Virus record (IMG/VR): IMGVR_UViG_3300020202_000466
Coordinates: 1 to 28,564 of that record
Reading direction: 5' to 3' (one strand)
From: a virus
DNA: 28,564 nucleotides
Shown: one piece after another, positions 19,730 through 28,247 of the stretch
Layout of the letters: the number at the start of each line of letters is the position of its first letter
Numbering within the stretch: the stretch's first letter is position 1
The notes under the pieces: model-generated
What the model was told of the DNA's origin: nothing
Database searches by the model: none
What the model saw: the letters and a program-made list of their open reading frames with translations, nothing else
Made by a program: the position numbers and the translations under genes

Positions 19730-20879
19730 GACGTCCTCTCGCGAGCCGTTCCAGTCCTCGCGGCTCCTCGCGGTTCATGCGTTCCAGTACCGGGCGATAC
19801 TTCCGCGTCGAATCCCGGTCCACGACGAACTCGCCCTCTTGCAGCGTGGCCGCTTCTTCGCCTCTCGGGCGCTTCTGGCGATCTCTCACCATCCCACCCT
19901 TGTGGTACGCCGCGGCGTCGCCGGAACTGCCCGTGCCGCCCGCCCCAGGACCGGCGGTGCCGTCACCGGAGGAGTTGCCGGAGCCGTCCGAGAGCCCGAA
20001 CGCGGCGCCTTCGGTGTCGAAGTCCGGCGGTGGGGCCGGGGTCGGGTCGGGCGCATCGGGGCCGCGCGTACCGAAGTTCGTCGTCGGTCCGCTGCGGCCC
20101 ATCGTGAGTCCCAGTGGCGCAAGGTTCGCTTCGTTCAGCGCGAGGTCTGCGAGCGTCGCGTCGAAGTCGCCGGAGGGGATACCGGAGTTGCCGGTGGCCA
20201 CGCCCACCGACGTGCCGAGTCCGTGGCGCGCGAGCCCGAGCAGGCTGGTGGGCACGCCGAGCAGGCCAAGCAGGCTGGCCATTGGGGCGTTAGGGAATCC
20301 GAGCGCGTTGAGGCCGAAGTTCGCCGCCGTCGTACCAAGTCGGCCGCCGAAGCCGCCGAGCGCGCTCGCGAGTCCCTGCGCAGTCGCCAGTCCCTCGCTC
20401 GTATCCGTCAAGGCGACCCCCGACGTCGGGGAATCGCCCGTCTCGCCATGTCCCCCGAGCGAGTTCACGAAATTGCTATTGCGCGCGTTCACTCGCTCCC
20501 AGCCCGCTTCCGCCGCTTCCCGCGTCAGCCCCGGCAGCCGCCGGAGCGCGTTGAAATCGCCCGCATCGAACAGCGCGTCGATCTGCTCCGGCGTCGGGGA
20601 AGTGACGGGGGCGGACAGCCGCGCGAGTCCTCGCGGAGCGGCACTCTCTGCCGGCCCGAAGTTCAGGCGCGTGAAATCGAGATCGGCCCCGTCATCGTCC
20701 ACGACGTCCTTCTGGACGGGAAACGTCGGCAGCGCCTGCATCGCCCGCACGGCCTTGACGTCGCCGCCGAGTTCAGGGGGACGTGACGACGACGACGGCC
20801 GAAGCGCCGTCGAGCGCCGCACGGGCTGATCGGTGGGGGGCACCGACGGGGGACCGAACGCACGCGGGTCCAGTGGCAT
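19716..20879 (-). CDS. Probable internal virion protein, 387 aa
   Basis: Starts MPLDPRAFGP, as does the 172-aa neighbour. The central part is Gly/Leu-rich and hydrophobic (LGALASALGG-type runs at about 165-225). DFDTEGAAFG near 290 is followed by a Gly/Ser linker. The C-terminal block HKGGMVRDRQKRPRGEEAAT, then LQEGEFVVDRDSTRKY, is a motif I associate with phage virion proteins of podovirus type. Only the two-nt gap CT separates it from the upstream stop region. Confidence 0.6.
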   Translation of the reverse strand: MPLDPRAFGPPSVPPTDQPVRRSTALRPSSSSRPPELGGDVKAVRAMQALPTFPVQKDVVDDDGADLDFTRLNFGPAESAAPRGLARLSAPVTSPTPEQIDALFDAGDFNALRRLPGLTREAAEAGWERVNARNSNFVNSLGGHGETGDSPTSGVALTDTSEGLATAQGLASALGGFGGRLGTTAANFGLNALGFPNAPMASLLGLLGVPTSLLGLARHGLGTSVGVATGNSGIPSGDFDATLADLALNEANLAPLGLTMGRSGPTTNFGTRGPDAPDPTPAPPPDFDTEGAAFGLSDGSGNSSGDGTAGPGAGGTGSSGDAAAYHKGGMVRDRQKRPRGEEAATLQEGEFVVDRDSTRKYRPVLERMNREEPRGLERLARGRHGRR

Positions 20880-21398
20880 CTATCGCACGCGGCGCAACCG
20901 CGACGAGAGATCGCCGCCGGTCAGGCTTTCGAGCCCCAGCAGCCCACTCGGCGGGAACACGGGGCCGGCGACGAAATCCGGCGGCTGCGGTCCCCGCGGC
21001 ATCCCGGGGTTCGCAAACATACGGTCATCGGGAGCGCCCGGTTTCAGGGGGCGCCAGAGTTCGTCGTCGGGCATGTCGGGTCGGGCGTATCGGCGCATCC
21101 CCGGGTTGGCGAACATCCGATCGTCCAGCGGGTTCCGGGGCCACGGCGTCGGGCTCGCAGGCGAGTCCAGCGGCCGCTTCGGCATTCCCGGGTTCGCGAA
21201 CATGCGATCGTCCACCCCGCGCGGCATGCCAGGGTTCGCGTACATGCGGTCATCACCCTGCGGGCCGCGGGGCATGCCCGGGTTCGCGAACATGCGATCG
21301 CCGCCGTCGAGAGCGGGCGGACGGAAGCGCCCGAGACGGGCGAGGCCCGTGAGCGGACGCGGAGACGACGTGGGACCGAACGCGCGAGGGTCGAGCAT
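20880..21398 (-). CDS. Pro-rich repeat protein, 172 aa
   Basis: ATG at 21398 (TAATG). It opens MLDPRAFGPT, then carries five copies of DRM[FY]ANPGM (at about residues 34, 50, 64, 93 and 125), most followed by PRG or PKR. It ends VFPPSGLLGLESLTGG and a basic tail. The sequence is disordered-looking, without predicted helices in the repeat zone. It is probably a virion-associated linker or docking protein; no homologue is recognised. Confidence 0.65.
   Translation of the reverse strand: MLDPRAFGPTSSPRPLTGLARLGRFRPPALDGGDRMFANPGMPRGPQGDDRMYANPGMPRGVDDRMFANPGMPKRPLDSPASPTPWPRNPLDDRMFANPGMRRYARPDMPDDELWRPLKPGAPDDRMFANPGMPRGPQPPDFVAGPVFPPSGLLGLESLTGGDLSSRLRRVR
20998..21302 (-). repeat. Five coding repeats of about 30 bp
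   Basis: Copies near 20998, 21094, 21181, 21223 and 21271 (plus-strand GGCATGCCCGGGTTCGCGAA-type) encode the ANPGM peptide repeats. Irregular spacing (42-96 bp) shows that it is not a simple tandem array. Confidence 0.75.
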
Positions 21399-22096
21399 TA
21401 GCGGACAACCTCCACCGTGACGTGATCCATCGTGAACGTGGCGCTCGCGCTCGCGGTATCCAGTTGCATCGAGAGCACGAGGTTCAGCGCGGTCGTCGAG
21501 TCTTCGGCTGCCGTCCCACGCGTCGGACCGCCGCCGAAGGCGGCGCTCTGGATCTCCCAGATGTGCGCCTGCTGGCTATTCGTCGCCCCGAGGTTCATCA
21601 GCGAGCCGTGCCACTGCTGGGCGAGATTCGTGGCCCCGGTCGTGACGTTGATCGACGGGGAGACGAGCGTGGTCGCGCCGTACTTGAGCCGCATCTGGTA
21701 GGCGACCGTCCCGCCCGTGGTGTTGGTCGCGCGGCTGTAGACCGTCACCCGCAGCAGGTGCTTCGTGCTGAGCAGATTGGCCGGCACCGACACCGTGAGC
21801 AGCGTCGTTTCAGCCGCCGAGTTGCTGATCGTGACGCCCGTCCCGGAGTTCGTCAGTACGTAGGGGTAGCTGACCCACGCGGGCACGCCGGCCGCGATGC
21901 CGAGTGTCTGCCCGCTCCCCGTCCCGATCGGCAGGGCCAACAGCTTGTTCGTCGCGCTCGCGTACAGCATGTCGCCGGTCGTGTACGACGTGATCGTGGT
22001 CGACGTGCCGATCGCCTGATTGAGCGCCGTGTAGTTGCCGTTAAAGTCGGCGGCGACCGGGATCGTACCGTCCACGAGGGTGGTCATCGTCGGCAT
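21398..22096 (-). CDS. Tail fibre-like structural protein, 232 aa
   Basis: ATG at 22096 (TGATG). The N-terminal DGTIPVAADFNGNYTALNQA and TTGDMLYASATNKLLALPIG are standard openings of phage tail fibre and receptor-binding proteins. The C-terminal domain is beta-rich (TLLTVSVPANLLSTKHLLRV, FTMDHVTVEVV), probably a trimeric jelly-roll head. It likely binds the host surface. Confidence 0.75.
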   Translation of the reverse strand: MPTMTTLVDGTIPVAADFNGNYTALNQAIGTSTTITSYTTGDMLYASATNKLLALPIGTGSGQTLGIAAGVPAWVSYPYVLTNSGTGVTISNSAAETTLLTVSVPANLLSTKHLLRVTVYSRATNTTGGTVAYQMRLKYGATTLVSPSINVTTGATNLAQQWHGSLMNLGATNSQQAHIWEIQSAAFGGGPTRGTAAEDSTTALNLVLSMQLDTASASATFTMDHVTVEVVR

Positions 22097-23649
22097 CAGG
22101 CGGCCGTTCCGCGGCGAATCTGCCGCACGGGTCGCGCGAACGCCTGATAGCCGTAACAGGTGTACGGCTCCCCGGCATTCGCATTGCGGACCCCAAACTC
22201 CACAAATTCACCAAAGCCACGGACGTCGATGCGCTTGACGATCTGCTCTTTCGAGCCGAGCGGATCGGTGCCGAGCGTCCAGTTCACGCCGAGCGTTTTC
22301 GAGCCGCCGAGAAGCGACGCCGTGTACGTCTGGCCGCCCGTGGCCCCGAAGTCGTACTTCGTGTCGATCGTGACGGAGTAGTTGCCCTCTTCCTTGAGAT
22401 AGAAGTAGGCGTAGCGGACCTTCTTCTCCCATCCCGGCAAGCCGAGGTCGGAGAGATGGCGAAAATGGCCGTCGATAGCGTTCGTGGACACGTCGCGATT
22501 CAACGCGCGCACGTGGCCCGTGTACGTCCCCGCGTAGATTTCCGTGACGCCCGTCGAGGAGTTGTAGACCGGCCACATCGACGCGATGGACTGGTTCGTC
22601 CACACCGACCACGAGCCGAGGCGCAGGTCGTACGCGAGCACGAGATCGTTTTTCCCGTCGGCATTGGAGTCGACCGCGACATACAGGCGATTGTTCTGCT
22701 CGTCGTACGCCGTGACGGCGTTGGCGAGGTTCTGGAGCGACAGCGTGTAGCCGGACCCCGCCTCGAAATAGGGGCTGATCCGGTCGCTGGCGAACTTCGC
22801 CTTGATGTCGCCGAAGTTGAAGACGGTCGAGAGCGAGACGACGCCCGGGGCCGCGAGATACCACACGTCGTTGAGCGCGAACACCGCGCCGAGGTGACTG
22901 ACGCTCCCGACCGATCCCGTCGTGGGCACGAGGTTCGTCAGCGCGAACGTGCTGGGGCTCGTGCCCTGCAAGCGATACGGACGGCGCCCCTTGACGATGA
23001 CGAGTTCATTGATCGACGCGATGAGGTTCATGGCGTTGGAGCCGTCGTTCTCGCTCACGAGGAGTGACCCGGCGTTGTTCGCCGTCGTCCAGTCCTCTTC
23101 GTCGTTCAGCGCGCACCACGACAGGCGCGATTTCTGCGTAGCGTCGAGCGCGAACACGCGGTTACCGTGAACCGCCCACGGCCCCGCGGTCGAGGGCGGC
23201 GAGCCGCCGAGGTTGCCCCACGTCGTGCCGTCGTACTTCTTCGGCGTGTCCGCCCGGTTACCCCAGATCGCGAGGTCGTTGTACGTCGTGAAGTAGTGCT
23301 TGGTGGAGTTCGTCAGGCCCGTCGCCAGCTCGGTCGTCGTGCCGTCCGAGTTGAGGAGATAGACCTTGCCGTTGTCGGTGCCGAACAGGACGTAATCGTT
23401 CCCGTTGGACCGGCGAAGCTGATGGCCGCCCGTGATCGCCACGGACGCGCCGACCGACGAAGTAGTGAGCGTCGTCTGGTCAAAGCGTTTCGTGACGCCG
23501 CCCGACGACGTGTAGACCATGTTGTCGGCCCTGCGGACGGCGTTCTGCCCCTTCGTCAGCGAGAGCGTGAGGGGCGACGTCTTGATGTCGAGCCCCTTGC
23601 GGAAGTCGAACACCTGGTACGAGAACAGGTCACTGCGCTGGCGGGCCAT
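22096..23649 (-). CDS. Beta-propeller tail/stabilisation protein, 517 aa
   Basis: Repeated beta blades with aromatic-Asp turns (YVLFGTDNGKVYLLNSDG, HYFTTYNDLAIWGN, RLYVAVDSNADGKND, EIYAGTYTGHVRALNRD). The opening YQVFDFRKGLDIKTSPLTL resembles podovirus tail proteins that cap the head-tail channel (P22 gp10 or T7 gp12 type). The C-terminal domain (KYDFGATGGQTYTASLLGG) is a beta-sandwich-like region. It follows the adaptor gene, the usual order. Confidence 0.75.
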   Translation of the reverse strand: MARQRSDLFSYQVFDFRKGLDIKTSPLTLSLTKGQNAVRRADNMVYTSSGGVTKRFDQTTLTTSSVGASVAITGGHQLRRSNGNDYVLFGTDNGKVYLLNSDGTTTELATGLTNSTKHYFTTYNDLAIWGNRADTPKKYDGTTWGNLGGSPPSTAGPWAVHGNRVFALDATQKSRLSWCALNDEEDWTTANNAGSLLVSENDGSNAMNLIASINELVIVKGRRPYRLQGTSPSTFALTNLVPTTGSVGSVSHLGAVFALNDVWYLAAPGVVSLSTVFNFGDIKAKFASDRISPYFEAGSGYTLSLQNLANAVTAYDEQNNRLYVAVDSNADGKNDLVLAYDLRLGSWSVWTNQSIASMWPVYNSSTGVTEIYAGTYTGHVRALNRDVSTNAIDGHFRHLSDLGLPGWEKKVRYAYFYLKEEGNYSVTIDTKYDFGATGGQTYTASLLGGSKTLGVNWTLGTDPLGSKEQIVKRIDVRGFGEFVEFGVRNANAGEPYTCYGYQAFARPVRQIRRGTAA

Positions 23650-24363
23650 TTACCAGCCCTCGAACGCGCCGACGGCAGTCTCTTGCGCGCCGAGTTGGCG
23701 AGCATGAGAGCCGAAGAAGTTGGCGATGATCTGGCGGGCGCGGGCTTCGTGGGCGGCGGCATTCGGGTTGCCGTCCTGCATCATGGCCGTGGAGATCGCG
23801 TATTCCTCGACGGCCTGATAGAGCGGGTGCGGCAGTTCCAGGTCCGACGAGTCGCCGGACATCTCCGCGAGGATCTTCACGTACCAGAGGCGAAGGTCGA
23901 GCGCGGTGTCCGAGCCGACGTCGAGGACGAGCGTGCGCTGATCCACGATGTCCCACCGGAAGACCGACGGGGAGACGTTCGTGGTCAGCATCCGGTTGCC
24001 GACGAACCACGGGTCATTGAGATCCGAGGGCTCGAAGACAACGTGCTCGTACCCGGAGGTGATGCATTCGATCAGCTTCACCTCGGCCACGTCCGGGGGA
24101 AGCGTGCGAGTCTTCACGCCCACGGAGATGGCAAAGTCCGACGTGGCGTAACTCGTGCCGAGGATCGTGGCTGTACCGTCGAGCGACGTACGGGACGTGA
24201 GGAAGAAATCGTCCTTGAGCGCCCGGCACTCCATCCACACGCGCTGAGCGGCCTTGTTGATCGCGCGGTTGAGCTTGGCGTCGCTCCAGTTGGACGCGGT
24301 ATCTTCGTCCACCCCGTCGCGAACGAGCGTCCGCATGTCGCCCAGCGTCTTGTAGAGCGCCAC
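23650..24363 (-). CDS. Head-tail adaptor protein, 237 aa
   Basis: GTG at 24363 directly after a TAA. The N-terminus LGDMRTLVRDGVDEDTASNW, then SDAKLNRAINKAAQRVW, is the helical start typical of phage adaptor (SU10 adaptor-type) proteins that sit under the portal. A beta-rich middle and the C-terminal helix pair (PLYQAVEEYAISTAMMQDGN) complete the pattern. It connects the portal to the tail. Confidence 0.8.
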   Translation of the reverse strand: MALYKTLGDMRTLVRDGVDEDTASNWSDAKLNRAINKAAQRVWMECRALKDDFFLTSRTSLDGTATILGTSYATSDFAISVGVKTRTLPPDVAEVKLIECITSGYEHVVFEPSDLNDPWFVGNRMLTTNVSPSVFRWDIVDQRTLVLDVGSDTALDLRLWYVKILAEMSGDSSDLELPHPLYQAVEEYAISTAMMQDGNPNAAAHEARARQIIANFFGSHARQLGAQETAVGAFEGW

Positions 24364-24579
24364 TTACCGCGCCCCCTTGGACCGCTCGATCGCCTTCCGC
24401 GCCTTGTCCTCGGGCACCCGCCCGCTCGCGATGGCTTCCTGCACGACGTCCCGCAGATAGATGGCCGACGCCAGCACGTTCCACTCCTCGGCCGTGATGA
24501 ACGCGCGGGTGACGGGCTGGTCGGCCTGCTCCGGCGTGAACCGGGCGCGCATCTCGGCCGCCACGGTGTCGAGGGTCAC
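24364..24579 (-). CDS. Small helical protein, 71 aa
   Basis: GTG at 24579 (GTGA). All-helical and charged: TAEEWNVLASAIYLRDVVQE, then DKARKAIERSKGAR. It lies between two virion genes; structural accessory or chaperone roles are possible. Confidence 0.6.
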   Translation of the reverse strand: MTLDTVAAEMRARFTPEQADQPVTRAFITAEEWNVLASAIYLRDVVQEAIASGRVPEDKARKAIERSKGAR

Positions 24580-25094
24580 GCGAGGACTCTGCGATCGACG
24601 ATCACAAAGCCGTCCTCATGGCGCTGGGCTTTCGCCAGCGGGTCCGGGGTCGTGATCGCGACGCGGTTCCCCAATCCCCACTGGAGGCGGTCGTACGCCT
24701 CGGACGCTGCCGCTTCCGTGAAGTGCGCGATGGCGCGGTTCGCCTCGCGCTCCTTCTGCTCGTCGAGTTCATCGAGGCGGCGATTGAGGGCTTCGCGTCC
24801 GCCGGCCCGCTGGAGGTCCGCTTCCGCGATGCGATCCATGACGAGGCCGGTGAGCTGGATCAGCGACGGGTCGATGAACAGCACGTCGTCGTACCCGTCT
24901 CGCCAGACGTCGTAGCGGTCGTGACCCTTGAGGGATTTGTATGGGTTCGGGCGCTCCTTCAGGAGCCGTCCCACCCGGTCATCGACCTTCTTGACGACGA
25001 TCCACCGCTCGCAGCGCACGCCCCAGCGAAGGGACAGCGTGGGGTCGTAGGCTTTGAGCGCGCGAACCAGCTCAGCGGGCGGCGAGGGCGTCAT
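24576..25094 (-). CDS. Conserved virion-operon protein, 172 aa
   Basis: An alpha/beta N-terminus with LSLRWGVRCERWIVVKKVDD and DVWRDGYDDVLFIDPS, then a coiled-coil (LNRRLDELDEQKEREANRAI) and a C-terminal strand. Similar proteins sit near adaptor genes in other phages as minor structural or head-completion proteins; not assigned further. Confidence 0.6.
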   Translation of the reverse strand: MTPSPPAELVRALKAYDPTLSLRWGVRCERWIVVKKVDDRVGRLLKERPNPYKSLKGHDRYDVWRDGYDDVLFIDPSLIQLTGLVMDRIAEADLQRAGGREALNRRLDELDEQKEREANRAIAHFTEAAASEAYDRLQWGLGNRVAITTPDPLAKAQRHEDGFVIVDRRVLA

Positions 25095-25107
25095 GGGCGT
25101 CCACCGC

Positions 25108-25983
25108 TCAGATCGCCCGCACTTGCACGGTGCCGCGGTTTTGATCGTTCGCGGTCCCGAACAGCGCCACCAGCGCGTCGCCGTAGATCAGGCCCGACCC
25201 GCCCCGGTCGTCCTGCGCCATCACGAACTCCCGCCCCGAGAACTCCTCGACCAGCGTTGAGTTGTCCGCGACGGCTTCCTGGAGGAAGTACAGGCGATAC
25301 ACTTCGATCGCCTTCGCGAGCCCGGCAGTCGTTCCCGGGGCGTCCGTCGCGCGGACGTTCATCGCGTAATGGCCGTCGGGCAGGCCGGTCGCCAGCGACG
25401 AGGACTTGCCCCAGTCGATCGGCGGGGCGAAGACGACGACGTTTTCGCCCGTCGCGTAGTTGGTGGCCGAGGCCGTCTGCTGGAACAGGTTGGCGTCGGC
25501 GGTCTGCCACCCCGTTCCCGCTGAATCCGAGAACCGGACAGCGCGGGCGACGGACACCGCGTCCACGGAGGCCGTCGAGACGTTGATGCTGACGGCGTTG
25601 AACGGCACCCGGCAGGCGATCACATAGCCGTCGTTGTTGGTGGTCGTCTCCAGCGCAAAGTCGTTCGTGTCGGCGTCCTGCGCGTCCGTGGTGTCATCCG
25701 TGAACGTCGTCGTGGCGTCCGTCCACTGCCCGGCGATCCACAGATAGTTCGGGATGCGCACGCCGATCCCGATGACGGAGGCCGACCCGCTGCGGTTGTG
25801 GAGCGCGAAGTAGCCGAGCCCCATCCCCGGCAGACGGAGGGTGGCGGACGCCACCGGCCCCGCTCCGAACGCCTTGTAGGTGGGGGGCTGCCAGATGAGG
25901 TTATCGTTCGTCTGCTGGTTCGTCCCCCGCAGGATGTACGGCTGCGAGAAGTCGATGGAGTTGTAGGCGACGCCGTGGATCAT
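25108..25983 (-). CDS. Structural protein, beta-rich, 291 aa
   Basis: ATG at 25983 (ATGA). Short beta-strand patterns throughout (SATLRLPGMGLGYFALHN, SASVIGIGVRIPNYLWIAGQ) and an ALVALFG turn near the end. Contains LVEEFSGREFVMAQDD, a run recalling virion proteins. Probable baseplate, tail or head decoration protein. Confidence 0.55.
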   Translation of the reverse strand: MIHGVAYNSIDFSQPYILRGTNQQTNDNLIWQPPTYKAFGAGPVASATLRLPGMGLGYFALHNRSGSASVIGIGVRIPNYLWIAGQWTDATTTFTDDTTDAQDADTNDFALETTTNNDGYVIACRVPFNAVSINVSTASVDAVSVARAVRFSDSAGTGWQTADANLFQQTASATNYATGENVVVFAPPIDWGKSSSLATGLPDGHYAMNVRATDAPGTTAGLAKAIEVYRLYFLQEAVADNSTLVEEFSGREFVMAQDDRGGSGLIYGDALVALFGTANDQNRGTVQVRAI

Positions 25984-26201
25984 GCGCGGCTCCAGTCCAC
26001 GGCGTCATACCCACGCCGGTAGTTGTCGTTGGCGTCTCGCGAGCCTTCGCCCACAACGGCGAAACGGAACCGCTCGAACTTCGCGGGGCGGTCCTGCGCC
26101 TGGAGATCGAACGCCGCGTGGCGCTCGCGCAGGACGGAATCCTGCGCGGCGCGACGCGCCGTCCTCGTGTCGTCCGCCGCGTACTTGGCGTACGTCGGCA
26201 A
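25980..26201 (-). CDS. Small basic protein, 73 aa
   Basis: TTG at 26201 directly after the TAA of the upstream gene. Helical and charged (DDTRTARRAAQDSVLRERHA), then FERFRFAVVGEGSRDANDNY. Function unknown. Confidence 0.5.
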   Translation of the reverse strand: MPTYAKYAADDTRTARRAAQDSVLRERHAAFDLQAQDRPAKFERFRFAVVGEGSRDANDNYRRGYDAVDWSRA

Positions 26202-27188
26202 TTACGTGGTCCCGACCAGTGCGGCCCGTCCGGCGCCGCCCGCGATCGTCGCCACCCACGAGTTCACGATGTCGCCTTCCGCCGCGACCCCCGTCGTCGC
26301 TTCCCAGCCGAGGGCCGTGGTCGCACCACCCACCGACGTGGTGATGTTGACCAGCGTCGCGTTCGTGGCGTTCGCCGTCATGTTGATCATGGCGCCGAGG
26401 TTCGTCACCGCGCCGCCGCCGCCGACCTGCACGTGGCCGGGACCGATCTGCCAGCACGTCGCCCCCGCGCCGCCGGTGATCGTCTCGAACAGCAGCGTCA
26501 CGAGCGTGTTGCCCGAGTGCAGCCACGAGAAGTTCTTGATGATCCCCTGAACGGACGAGGCGGCCGTCTGGTAGAGCGGCCCGAGGGCGGTGTTCGTCTG
26601 CCCGATGAAGTCCTCGATGATCGTATTCAGGCAGGCCCCGGTGTCCTTCATGAAGATCGTGCCGACGTCGGCCGTGATGCCGCGCGCGTCGTACACGAAG
26701 TCGTGCAGCCACCAGTTGTCGCTGCCCGCGCCGCGGGAGATCATCACGCCTGCCGTCAGCGGCACGAACCGCAGATAGGCGAACTCCATGCTGTCGGCTG
26801 CGGTGACGCTGCCGAGGGCATCCGCCACGCCGGCCGTGATCGTCGCGGACTGGCCGCGACGCCTCCGCGAGCCCATCCACCGCGCATCCGGCACGTCGAG
26901 CACGAGGGCCGCGGCGGGGGTGTAGTTGCCGGGCGTGAAGTACAGCATGTCGCCGCGGAAATCGACCTGCGCGTTGATGGCCGCCTGCATGCACGCGGCG
27001 TCGGACGCATAATCGCCCGTGCGGAAGACGTAGCCCGGATTCCGCTCCTCGTACAGATCCAGCGGGCCGGTGTGATCCGCCTTCGTCCAGCCCTGCGCCT
27101 GCGTGCGGTAGTCGCTGTCGACGAGGTAGAACGCTTCGCCGAAATCGTCCTTGGCGAGCAGCTGCTTGATCTTGTTCGCTCCGGGCAT
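26202..27188 (-). CDS. Putative beta-helix tail protein, 328 aa
   Basis: ATG at 27188 with AGGAG eight bases upstream. Contains DAACMQAAINAQVDFRGDML, then YFTPGNYTPAAALVLDVPDA, the 'index, width, FPPGxY' opening of pectate-lyase-type beta-helix tailspikes and fibres. Repeated short strands follow (AYLRFVPLTAGVMISRGAGS, NTIIEDFIGQTNTALGPLY). It probably forms a trimeric spike; no enzyme residues can be pointed to. Confidence 0.65.
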   Translation of the reverse strand: MPGANKIKQLLAKDDFGEAFYLVDSDYRTQAQGWTKADHTGPLDLYEERNPGYVFRTGDYASDAACMQAAINAQVDFRGDMLYFTPGNYTPAAALVLDVPDARWMGSRRRRGQSATITAGVADALGSVTAADSMEFAYLRFVPLTAGVMISRGAGSDNWWLHDFVYDARGITADVGTIFMKDTGACLNTIIEDFIGQTNTALGPLYQTAASSVQGIIKNFSWLHSGNTLVTLLFETITGGAGATCWQIGPGHVQVGGGGAVTNLGAMINMTANATNATLVNITTSVGGATTALGWEATTGVAAEGDIVNSWVATIAGGAGRAALVGTT

Positions 27189-27264
27189 GTCGAGTCTCCT
27201 AGACGGCCTTTAGGCGTCGATGCGCCAGCGAGCCCATACCTCGCACTTGACCCGATGAGAAGCA

Positions 27265-27339
27265 GTGCCCGGCGGGGGTGGCGTGAGCAGTCACGTGGGG
27301 GTCAAGGACCACGTGAGGGAGGAGTTCCCCGCCGGGCAC
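27265..27339. repeat. Long two-tier hairpin between late genes
   Basis: A perfect 13-bp outer stem (GTGCCCGGCGGGG at 27265-27277 with its complement at 27327-27339) encloses an 8-bp inner stem (TCACGTGG 27291-27298 with 27309-27316, 10-nt loop). No T-tract follows on the minus strand, so a simple terminator is unlikely; attenuation or mRNA processing is possible. Confidence 0.65.
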
Positions 27340-27344
27340 AGGCA

Positions 27345-27809
27345 TTACGCGTTGTGGTAGAGCACGTACACCGTGGGATCGTTCGCGACCGCGCCCGTGC
27401 CGACCGTGGTGGCCGGCGCCGCGATGCCGATGCCCGAGCCATCGGTGAGACCGAGGCGGAACGGGCCCGCGCCGAGCAGGATGGCCGCCGAGATTTCCCC
27501 GGAGGTGCCCGACACCTTCACGGAGATGAGCGAGTCGGTCGTGCCGACCGTCGCCGTGTCGTCCGCGTACAGATGGACCGTGCAGGCCGTGCCGTTGCTC
27601 TTGGCGATCAGCGCCAGCGGGTACGAGCCCGTGCCGGCGTCGAGCGCGACGATCGTGTGGACGGCATCAGCCACGTACAGCGAGAGCGAGTCCGCCGCCT
27701 TGATGTGCTCCGGCAGGCTCTTGAGGACCGCGTTCAGGACGGGCCAGACGCCCTCTCCGAGATACGGCGCCTCGTTCTGAATGTTCGCCAGCGAAATGAC
27801 GTTCGCCAT
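27345..27809 (-). CDS. Putative virion decoration protein, 154 aa
   Basis: ATG at 27809 with an AGGAG-type site. Helical start (IQNEAPYLGEGVWPVLNAVL), then a beta-rich Ala/Thr/Gly domain (LYADDTATVGTTDSLISVKV). Second gene after the capsid protein; a decoration, stabiliser or fibre role is plausible. Confidence 0.55.
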   Translation of the reverse strand: MANVISLANIQNEAPYLGEGVWPVLNAVLKSLPEHIKAADSLSLYVADAVHTIVALDAGTGSYPLALIAKSNGTACTVHLYADDTATVGTTDSLISVKVSGTSGEISAAILLGAGPFRLGLTDGSGIGIAAPATTVGTGAVANDPTVYVLYHNA

Positions 27810-27815
27810 GACGGC

Positions 27816-28247
27816 TTACCTCTCCTGGAATGCGAGGCGAGCCCCGCGGTTGCCGACGTTCTCGCGCAGTTCGCTGAGCGGCACGCGGACGTCCACGTAC
27901 TCACGGCCCGAGAGGTCCACGTCCCGGGTGTCCCAGCCTTCGCGCTTGGTGACGATCTCGATGGGCGACTGATCCAGCACCTCGTCGCCGTACTCCGTGA
28001 CGAGCTGCTGGAGATCCTTGTCGGAGGTGCCCGCGGTCGGCTTCACCGCCACGCGATGGACGAAATCGCCGTCCTTCGTATGCACCTTCGTGTGGTCGTG
28101 AGAGAAGATGTGCGGGAGCAGATCGCCCCACACGGTGGCTTCGATCTGGCCCTTCTTGAACACGACGGCCGGATAGCCGTCGTGCCAGATCTCGAAGCCG
28201 CCGAGCGCGGCGCGATCCACGAGGATGAACGGAGCGCGGGGGTTCAT
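27816..28247 (-). CDS. Structural-operon protein, 143 aa
   Basis: ATG at 28247 overlaps the capsid gene's stop (TGATG); the longer in-frame start at 28418 is rejected. Contains FEIWHDGYPAVVFKKGQIEA, then WGDLLPHIFSHDHTKVHTKD and a helix LQQLVTEYGDEVL. Mixed alpha/beta. Immediately after the capsid protein, head completion or accessory function is likely. Confidence 0.6.
   Translation of the reverse strand: MNPRAPFILVDRAALGGFEIWHDGYPAVVFKKGQIEATVWGDLLPHIFSHDHTKVHTKDGDFVHRVAVKPTAGTSDKDLQQLVTEYGDEVLDQSPIEIVTKREGWDTRDVDLSGREYVDVRVPLSELRENVGNRGARLAFQER

Noticed and set aside
27265-27339. Intrinsic terminator
   Set aside because: No run of T follows the stem in either direction of transcription.
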